This document shows positions 56,046-64,000 of a DNA stretch of 64,000 bases, piece by piece (position 1 is the first letter of the stretch; the number at the start of each line of letters is the position of its first letter). Made by a program: the position numbers and the translations under genes. Origin of the DNA: Eustoma russellianum (lineage: Eukaryota; Streptophyta; Magnoliopsida; Gentianales; Gentianaceae); contig AP025062.1 of NCBI GenBank assembly GCA_036186865.1, forward strand, positions 31,077,501 through 31,141,500, given 5' to 3'. The notes beneath the pieces were generated by a model. It made no database searches. It had not been told where the DNA came from and worked only from the letters and a program-made list of their open reading frames with translations.

Positions 56046-59000
56046 GGTAAATTAGTAAATCAAGCTATGGTAAACTCCCTCTTCCCTCCACTAAACCCAC
56101 GGCTACACCTCTATCCAAGGGAAGAAAATTCTCTCCAAGCAAGTTTAGAACACTCCACTCTCAAGAAATTACAAGAAGCAAGAGCCCTCCTTATTTCTCC
56201 ATCAAGTACACGGCTAAGTGAGCCTAAGGAAATCAAAGATTTTCAAGCCTCAAGAACTCATCTAGGTAAGTACATGCTAAGTGTTCTAAGTGAATTCCAT
56301 GTTTCAAAGAATGAAACTCATAAGGGTATCTCGTGTCTTGCCAAAAACGTGACACCCAAGATGATTTTAGGAGAAGATTCGTCAAGTCACTAGGGGAGGA
56401 TTCTTCAAGCTAATAAGAGAAGATAACACCTTGGTGGTTTGAATCCATTCAAGCTTCATTTTGGTAAGATGAATCTAGCCTCAATCTAGCTCCCTTCTCC
56501 ATTTAAAATGGTAGCTAATATTCACCTCCTTCTCCTCTTCTAAAGCGTGCTACACATGTGAAGTAGAGGAAGACTTCATTCCATTTCAACCAAGGTTCAA
56601 GCAAAGGAAAAGCTCTAAGGTTCAAGGAGGCAAGTATACTCTAGCCAATCTTGCCTTATTTGTTAAGTGCATGCTTGAATGACTAGACATTTTTAAGTTA
56701 TGAATCTTAGTTGAAGATTCTAAGAACAAGACATGAACTTAATTGATGTAAAGAAGAGTGTTGGTATGAAAAGTGACATGTTCTAAGCGTAAATGGCAAG
56801 ACTGTTGGTATGAGTTATGTGTAGCCTAAAACGAGTTATGAGACTTGAAATAACTATTTTTAAATGTTTATTTGATGTATAGTAAGTCATCTTAATAAAT
56901 GAAGTTGGTAGAAGAATGCTTGAACAATAAAAAGGTGAAGAAGTGCTGAAACTACTGGAGCTGGCAGATTTGTGTTGCAGATTGTGTGACTTGAGAACGA
57001 ACCTTAGAAGTTTTCTATTAAGCTAAATTTTGACATGACCCTAGCTCTGCGTGTGTAGTACAAGTGAGAGTTGGAATTGCAGTAAAAAGAGTTATGGTTT
57101 ATTTTTAATAAATCTTTTGGTAAAACTGCTCAAGAAGAAATTACTGGAACTGGGCAGAACAGTGTGACGTTTTTCATGACCTGAAAATAAATCTTAGGAG
57201 CATTCAAATTGGCTAATTTTTGGTATGATGATAGCCTCATATGTATATGAAATTTCAACAAAAGGAGTTGTGGTTTGTCCTTAATGAAGTTTTTAGTAAG
57301 AAGTAGTCAAACAGAAGTACTGGAACAGGACAGATTTATGTGTTATGTTAAACGACCTGAACATGAATCTTAGGAGTGTTCAAATTGGCTAATTTTGGTA
57401 TGGTGATAGCCTTATGTGTATATGAAATGTGAGAGGTGGAATTTTGATAGAAGGAGTGGTGAATTATTATTAATGAAATTTTTGGTGAAACTGCTCAAAC
57501 AGAGTTGCTGGAACAGGACAGTTTTGAGTAGTAAGTTGTGTGGCTTAAAAATGAACCTTAGGAATATGCAAATGACCTGATTTTTGACATGATGATATTT
57601 GGATGTGTGTATGACATCTGTGAGTTGGAATTTTGGTAAAAGAAGTTTTGGTTTGGTCACAATTCAATTCGTGATATAACTTCTCATTCCAGGTTCTGCA
57701 TTTACCCATTTTGGGAAAGTAACTAGATGACCCCCTTAAACTTATTGGAATGCTTTGGAATTTTTATGATAATTACCTAAGGCATAGATGTACATGTTCA
57801 TGTAAAGGAACCAGTATGAAACTACCATTTTGATGGTTAACAACTGAGTTGAAGTAAGTGTACAAAACTGGAAAACAAGACAGTTCATTGTCATAAGTTG
57901 TAAGGCTTTGATCTTGCTCATTTAAGCTTAAATGTGATGTTTAGCCTTATGGATATTGTTCCTTGGTGTGTTAGATATGTTTTCTAGGTTATGGATCAAA
58001 ATGAATAAGATTTTATGACCCACAAAACTGTGGTAAGACGGTACTGCCCTGCTGATTTCAAGAGTACCTTTGATCATAGTATGGTGTTTTGAGGTCGTTA
58101 GACATTTCTGAATGTTACGAAATTTTTATAACATGTGTCTAAGCCTTCATTATGCATATGTATGACATGGGTTTATGAATATGAGCACGAATTGATGAGC
58201 ACGAGGCTGTATGAACAAGAACGTGATTGCTGGACAGTTTTTTTTCAGTTTAAAAGACAAGCCCGTGCATGCATGTTATGATGCATTTGTTTACGAGTCG
58301 CATAATGCATGTCATGCATTGCATCATCGTCACGTACATGATTTACAGCATGTCTTTTACGAGAAAGAAAGATGAAAAGCATTTTCAAAAGATGATTTTT
58401 GAAAAGAATGATTCCCCACCGGTACCGTGTGTGAGTATGAGATCGATGAGTGTGAACCCACCAGATCAGGGTTAAGTGATCTGATACGAGGCCGTGCGGG
58501 TTTGCAATAATTGGCCCGACAAGAGTGACCAGTGTGAACCCACCAGATCAGGGTTAGGTGATCTCATAGAGGCCGTGCGGGTCTGGAATAATTGGCCCGA
58601 CAAGAGTGACCAGTGTGAACCCACCAGATCAGGGTTAAGTGATCTGATACGAGACCGTGCGGGTCCGGAAGAATTGGCCTGACCAGACGAGATGACGTAC
58701 CGCCTCAGATCCGGGATATAGATCTGAACACTCTATTGTTTTAAGACGATGATGATGATTTGACGAAAAGCATGAAAAGATCATATTTTATTCTCATTCC
58801 GATGCATTACACATACATATGCATGCATGTTGCATTCATGAAAGAACACGAGATGTCCAAAGTTGTGATGAGCTCTCAGATTCCATGTGATGACCCTTAC
58901 TATGCTATGCTATCGAATAAGTTGTAGACCTTGTTGTTATATTCAGTTCTATGTAACAAATTTTATTATGCACTGCATTTGCATAACCATACGCATTGCA

Positions 59001-59779
59001 TATGGTCATGAGCATGATGTCGAGTTTGTATGCACTGAGCTGTGTCTTTACGTGCTTCGTGACTAAGTTATGATTTTGCTACCTTAGTGGCTATTGACGG
59101 AAAGGTGAGATGCTAGCTAAATGCTAGATGTAATGTATTTAGGTTATGACCTTGTTATCTTTCGTTACCTAAGTTACGATCTTATTGTTGTTGTTATGTA
59201 AGCTATGATCTTATTCCCTTTATGATTAAGTGATGAGTCTATTCCCTTGGTACCATTTGAATGGAAAGACAGGTATGAGGGCAAGAGACCAAAATATTTT
59301 GGGATTTGGCTCTTGGGTGTACTTTCCATGTAATGCATGATTGTCTATGGTGTACTTGCTGGTGACTTTGTCACTCACCCCCCTATTTTTCCTCCCAGAA
59401 GCTGCAAGGAATAAAGTAGAGCGGATTGAGGATGAGCCTAGAGTTCCCCTACCCATGAGCGCAGCGAGGAGTGGCCGACTTAGGAGACATGACTGGCCAG
59501 CTATGACTGAAGACTGACGACGTATTTGAGATGGAAAACATTTGTCTTGTGACTCTCAATACTTTTGATTTGAGATGTAAACTATGAATGATCGTGTGGA
59601 TGATTTTGGTTTGAAGTTTTAAATTCTGCCACGGTTTCGCTTACTTATTTGCGCGTAAGCGCGAAAATCCATGCGTTATACCATGGAACATGGCACGTAT
59701 GGGACGACGCCTAGTACTCTCCTTAGTGAAGTACGGCGGGTGCACCGACACCGGCGGGGCCGGGGTGCGGGGCGCCACA
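56046..59779 (+). repeat. C 3' LTR, second part
   Basis: It matches about 47890-51566 of the 5' LTR to the terminal GGGGCGCCACA. It includes the 190-bp units and about 3.4 copies of the 82-bp unit (58440-58695). It ends at the second GAAGA. Confidence 0.9.
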
Positions 59780-60628
59780 GAAGAGATATCGATTGATCGA
59801 TGTATGAAAGGTGCAAAACTGGAACCTTACTAAAACACATCGATCTCTCAACACCGACACATTGATCGATCGATGTCATCCATGATTCAAAATTTTATGA
59901 CTGTTGGAACAAAATCCAAGGGAGATCTAAGGTGCTTTCTCTCTCCAATCTTGCTCAAATTTCTTGTGGACTTTCTCCTTACATTAATGGGTCTTCCTTG
60001 ATTATTACATCGATATCTGAGATTCTCTATGATGACTTTGGAGGATCAAATCAATCTATAGAGTGACTAAAGGCTATTTGGACATTGTCAAGACTTATGA
60101 TTGACTTGAAAACTTGAGGGAGGCTGCACAAACGTGGCTCACACCCTCTATAAATTCAAAGAGCTCAGATGAGGGCAATCTACACTTTTTATCTTCTTCA
60201 AACTTCCTATTTCATTGTTACCCAGTGTGAAAAAGTTCTTTTAGAAGAATTTCTTTAAGTTGTAAGGAAGTAAGAACTTATTCTTACTTAAAGTTGAAGT
60301 TGTTGTTGCATAAAGTTGTTTTGTGAAAGAAGTTTTGTTGTGATTGCTTACACTAAGTTTTAAGTGTAAGTATTGCTGTTGTTGTTCTTATTAAGAGTAA
60401 TAAGAAGAGTAGCTGTTGAAAATCCATTTTGGAAACAAAATAGTAGTTGAGTAGAATCATTTAAGGTTTGAACCACTCTATATCAGGTATATTCATTCAT
60501 TACCTCTCATTTCGCTTCTCTATATTGATTTGCAGTTCATTTGAGTTGGAATTAGTCAAAAAAAAATTATGTAAAATCGTCCAACACTCTATTCATCTCC
60601 ATCTAGAGTGATTGTCACGGACCTAACA
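59780..60628 (+). repeat. D 3' LTR, second part
   Basis: It resumes after the duplicated GAAGA with ATCGATTGATCGATG-type motifs like the first part. A TATA box CTATAAATTC lies at 60148-60157. The end has the family pattern CACTCTATTCATCTCC, CTAGAGTGATTG and GGACCTAACA, closing at 60628, where CCTAACA is close to the reverse of the starting TGTTGG. Confidence 0.8.
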
Positions 60629-61962
60629 CCTCCATCAGAGTGAGAGTCACCTACCTCTTGTCAACCATCCGATGAAAAGGGCTCACTGGATGGTGAGACT
60701 AGTTCGTGGACCTTTTAAACGCTTTCAATTGAAAACTCAGTGGCTCAATATACCGGTTACTGTGGAACAGTCTCCAAAAAGCGTAGGCTGTTTAGCCGAT
60801 CTATTATGTCAAGATTAGTCTCCTCTGGAACACTAGATTTGCTGGGGTGAAAGAGGAACTCAGTTCCACGGAAAACACAGTGCATAATTGCATGCACACG
60901 ACGAGTTTGGGAATTGTGGCACCAATGCCCTTCTAATGAGTAGCATATTTGAGAAAAATACACTTTCCGGCACAATAGTCTAGTTTTGATCGCTCGTGCT
61001 TGAGAATATAGATAAACACTGAACAACCGAAGATTTTTGGAGGCAAGGTGAGTATTGAAGGCATAGCGGTTTGAGTGGAGAGCATTTGCAGGGGAACAAT
61101 GTTGTAATACTCGACTGATAGACGGTTGAGTAGGTAGGTAGAAGTAGCTACCGCTTCAGCCCAATAAGAGTGTGGAACATGTGACCCGAATGGCATAGCC
61201 CTGGCCATTTCGAGGAAGATTCGGTTTCTCCTTTTGGCACCCTGTTCTGTTGCGGCATATTGGGAAAAGATGTTTGGTGCATGAAGCCTTGAATTTGGAA
61301 AAAGGTTTGTAAAGATTCGTTGACATATTCTCCCTGTTATTGAAGGGAAGGATATGAATTTTTTGCGTCAATTGATACGCCAAGAAGTTCCAGCTAAAGA
61401 GCCACGTACTTATAAAGGGAAAGCAGCAGTACTGTTTATGAAGACAGAGGTTGCTTATATGGCCGAACAATACAAGTTTGCTCTGGTCTGAAAGTTCTCT
61501 CATGGCAGACCATTGCTTAATGATATACGCAAAATGTTTGCAACTTTTGGCTTGAAAGGGGCATGCGTAATAGCAGGTACCGACGTTAAGCACATAATGA
61601 TAAATCTAAGATTGATGGAAGATTTATTCGGCTTTGGATGAAAACAAAAGGTATCTTGATCGGCACCCATGCAATTGTTCAAGTGAACTACTAAGTTTCG
61701 TCCGTATCAAGAACCTCCTGTAGCTCGTGTTTGGATTAAATTGCTATATCTCCGCTGCATGCACAGAATAAATCAGCACTCTTTTGAACAGCGAATCTAA
61801 TTGGTAAGAATTTGAAGATAAAGGAGCCAACAACCAACACATCTAGACCGAGTGTGGCAAGGATGTGTGGAACTGGATATATCCGCACCAAAAATAGATA
61901 CGATATGGATTGGAGAGTACACGAAATGACCCTGATAATGTGGAGGGATTCTGGCAGGAAGT
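60629..61962 (-). pseudogene. G: decayed Copia integrase fragment
   Basis: On the minus strand, integrase pieces are readable in several frames: HQTSFP and PQQN around the third catalytic region (61210-61290), then MARAMPFGSHVPHSYWAEAV and TYLLNRLSVEYYN (61090-61208). KIFGCSVFIYILKHERSKLD and CIFLKYATH follow (60930-61030), then QTRRVHAIMHCVFRGTEF. Earlier pol sequence (61300-61500, with GEYVNESLQTFF) is more decayed. At 61500-61962 and 60629-60756 I see nothing I can assign. The type differs from Copia-1 to -3 and from the SIRE-like elements. Confidence 0.72.
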
Positions 61963-63454
61963 CGTAGGACTTGTATAGCACCATTAGAAGGGGGTTGAAT
62001 AGTGAGTGTGGAAAATTCGGTTTTTAAAAAAGTTTTGGACAAAAAAAACTCACTTCTGAAAACAATTTATGTTTTCAAATCCTGATTTAATTAATCTAGA
62101 CGACCTGATTATAGACGTCCAAAAATTATGAAATTTGGTGAGAATGTACTCTCAGATGTTGTGAGCGTCTCACAAAAATTTCAAATTAAAATTCCAAGCC
62201 TAACCCCTTGAAAACACGCTTTTGGTCAGATTGCATCAATCTGCCAGAAACTGTACTCCGAAATGAAAAATTTATTCCTATTAATTGGGATCTCTAAATG
62301 ACTTGAACATTTTATGGTTTGACCCTCAAGATGTTTATTTTATTGATTTATAATAGTTTTTCAAAATTCTCTTGGGAAGTATGTCAACCACGTTGATATT
62401 CTCAACCTTTGCAAATCTGAGAATTAGATTGCACTTGTCTCAGAATTATTAACGTTTGACTGACTTATACTTATCCAAATGAGGTGAAACTTGTGCCTAA
62501 TGAAAGGTAGGACGTGTGTCTATGTTCTACAAAATTTTGTGATTTTTGAAAATCATTTGCTAGTTTTACCGTTGCAATGAAAACGATGCAGAATACAGGA
62601 ACTGAAAGTAGAAGTGCTGAAAAGTAAGAACACCGAGAATTTTATACTGGTTCAGTTAAAACAAACTACTCCAATCCTCGAGGACACCTTTCTTAGTTTT
62701 CACTAAACACAAAAACACCTTAACACAAGGGTGACTGGAGTTAAACACCAACTCCACACTTTTACAATCAAACCAAACAAACAAACCAATCTTGAACGCC
62801 ACCACTGATCGAATGAAGGCTTGATCACACATTGATCAACCTTTTACAAGAAATGAACGAGAGTAGGTGGTATATCAAAGCATATATAATAAGTGGAATA
62901 TATGAATGATGGACTAGAGGGTAAGAGCAAGGGAAAGAAAGGAAGAAGAAGAGAGTAGTATAGCTTTTTGCATTTGTAAGAATATCAAATTTTGCTTAGC
63001 CTTGTCTTCCACCATCTTCTTCTTTTTATAGCATTGTGGCCACCCCCTAGGGTTTATTTCTTTTTTGAGAATTTTCTTGAATGCTCTTAAAAGATTTCCA
63101 AATGTAAATGATGACACAACCTTGCTTACTTGGTGCAATATGATTGGAGGGATGACTTGTCTGTGCCTAGTTGTCACTTGTTGATTGGCCCTCAATAATC
63201 CACCTTGGCACACTTTAAATGAGCTGAAATTTCTTCAAAAAATCTGAAAACATGTTCTCAAAATCAAGGTGAATAACTATCATGTAATCAAAATTCAATC
63301 CCCTTAAATTTTGGAAGACAATTGAAGACAATCAATAGCAATAAATTGGCCAGCAATCCTTTCAAGTGCTGAAATTTTTAGCATGTAGTTTCTTTTGAAT
63401 TCTTTTTTATGTGTTGCCCTCTTCAATGTTACCAATCTTGTGTGGCATGTTCTC
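61963..63454 (-). repeat. E2: E-type LTR fragment
   Basis: On the minus strand it ends GGTGCTATACAAGTCCTA, like LTR E. It shares the R/U5 core (62629-62700) and the GGGGTGGCC plus CTATAAAAAG promoter arrangement (63021-63050), and follows LTR E in order along its whole length. It is interrupted at 63454 by B4. The remainder would lie beyond the window. Confidence 0.75.
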
Positions 63455-64000
63455 TGTAGGATCTGAAAGGCACCACTAGAAGAGGGGAGTTGAATAGATG
63501 GTGCGGAAAGTGTGCTTTTTAAAACTTCTTTAAACTTGAACAATTCAAGTTCTGAAAACAGATTCTGTTTTCAGGACCAGTTTTAAAATGTTTTTAAAAC
63601 TAGGTTAGAGCTCTCCAAAAATTATGAAATTTTGAGAGAACTTAGCATCAGATGTCATGAGGGTCCCCTAAAAATTTCAAATTAAAATTCAACTTTTAAC
63701 CCCTTCAAAACGTTAATACTCAGATTGTGCAAATCTGCCAGAAACGGTAGATGGTTTTGAAAAATTAATTCCTATTTGTGTGAACGTCCAAATGCTCTGA
63801 AAATTTGACCACTAACTCCCTATATACTATATGTAAATGGGTTGAAATAGTTTTAGAAAATTCTTTTGGGAAGTAGGTCAAATATAATCAAAGTCTCAAC
63901 CTTTGCAAGTCTGAAAATCAGACTGCACTAGTCTCAGAACTTTTGATGTTTGATTGACTTATACTTATCAAAAAGGGTTGAAACTTGTGCCAAATTAACC
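63455..64000 (-). repeat. B4: family B LTR, cut by the window end
   Basis: It starts TGTAGGATCTGAAAGGCACC and follows the first 545 bp of the B1 LTRs closely. It lies inside E2. Whether it is a full element or a solo LTR cannot be told. Confidence 0.82.

Larger units (their letters stand above)
47163..59779 (+). mobile_element. C: Gypsy-like non-autonomous element (LARD-type) with 4.4-kb LTRs
   Basis: The 5' LTR is 47163-51566 and the 3' LTR is 52408-59779 (interrupted by a B solo LTR). The exact target duplication GAAGA is at 47158-47162 and 59780-59784. A TGGTATCAGAGC primer site follows the 5' LTR, and AAGGGGGGAA precedes the 3' LTR. The interior is only 841 bp and codes for nothing recognisable. 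The sequence before the polypurine tract (AAGTTTCGAGGACGAAACTT) resembles the end of plant Gypsy (Tekay/Del-type) elements. LTR length and an empty interior fit a large retrotransposon derivative. Confidence 0.88.
34770..60628 (+). mobile_element. D: SIRE-like element carrying B1 and C insertions, 5' end missing
   Basis: D is readable as three blocks on the plus strand: integrase to RT (34770-35850), RT to RNase H plus an extra 2.4-kb region (43125-46664), and the 3' LTR (46665-47162 continued at 59785-60628). The blocks are separated by B1 and C, each with its own 5-bp target duplication, so their continuity is well supported. The 5' LTR, gag, protease and most of integrase are absent. D begins directly against the end of LTR E. 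Its 3' LTR, once both insertions are discounted, is about 1.34 kb, shorter than those of A, B and E. Confidence 0.85.

Overview
This window looks like intergenic DNA from a large, repeat-rich flowering-plant genome, probably a eudicot. I recognise no host gene, tRNA, rRNA or CRISPR array. Almost every base can be assigned to retrotransposons: Ty1/Copia elements of two broad types, one Gypsy-like non-autonomous element, and two LINE remnants. Plant origin is inferred from the SIRE/Maximus-type Copia elements with 2.5-4 kb LTRs, primer-binding sites matching the 3' end of initiator tRNA-Met (TGGTATCAGAG), and a LINE ORF1 of the plant DUF4283/zinc-knuckle kind. The species cannot be named by eye.

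Left part (1-16254): three decayed or semi-decayed Copia elements of one general type (called Copia-1, -2 and -3 here; LTRs about 0.6-0.7 kb) sit in and around a LINE (LINE-1). Copia-1 (+) is cut by the window edge and ends with a 3' LTR at 3570-4263. LINE-1 (ORF1 and apurinic-type endonuclease) runs from about 4264 to 11654 and is split by Copia-3 (-, 5364-11138, target duplication CCGTC). Copia-2 (+) has its 5' LTR at 11655-12250 and reads through gag, protease, integrase and reverse transcriptase until 16254, where it is cut off.

Middle part (16255-34769): a nearly intact, very young SIRE/Maximus-like element, A1 (-, 16255-27178), has two almost identical 2.58-kb LTRs. It is followed by a truncated LTR of an older relative (A', +), a broken pol from another element (F, +), and the F 3' LTR (E, 30818-34769). 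A 5'-truncated LINE with an RNase H domain (LINE-2, 31209-32452) has inserted into LTR E.

Right part (34770-60628): a fourth SIRE-like element, D (+), starts abruptly in integrase. Its reverse transcriptase is split by B1 (-, 35851-43124, target duplication AGCTC), a deletion derivative with 3-kb LTRs whose only coding content is a Gag coiled-coil remnant. D carries about 2.4 kb of extra sequence between pol and its 3' LTR, with a decayed additional ORF and a possible private promoter. The D 3' LTR is split by C (+, 47163-59779, target duplication GAAGA), a Gypsy-like element with 4.4-kb LTRs and only 0.84 kb of non-coding interior. The C 3' LTR is in turn split by a truncated solo LTR of family B (53047-56045).

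Right edge (60629-64000): a decayed Copia integrase fragment (G, -), an E-type LTR fragment (E2, -) and the start of another B-family LTR (B4, -).

Inferred relative order of events on the right: D, then C and B1 into D, then the B solo LTR into C. The A1 insertion is very recent. The elements do not work together as a pathway; the biology here is retrotransposon nesting, parasitic deletion derivatives and LTR regulatory structure. The points most worth checking are the coding remnant of B1, the extra ORF of D, the near-empty C element, the missing target duplication of A1, and several hairpin or repeat modules conserved between otherwise different LTR families.
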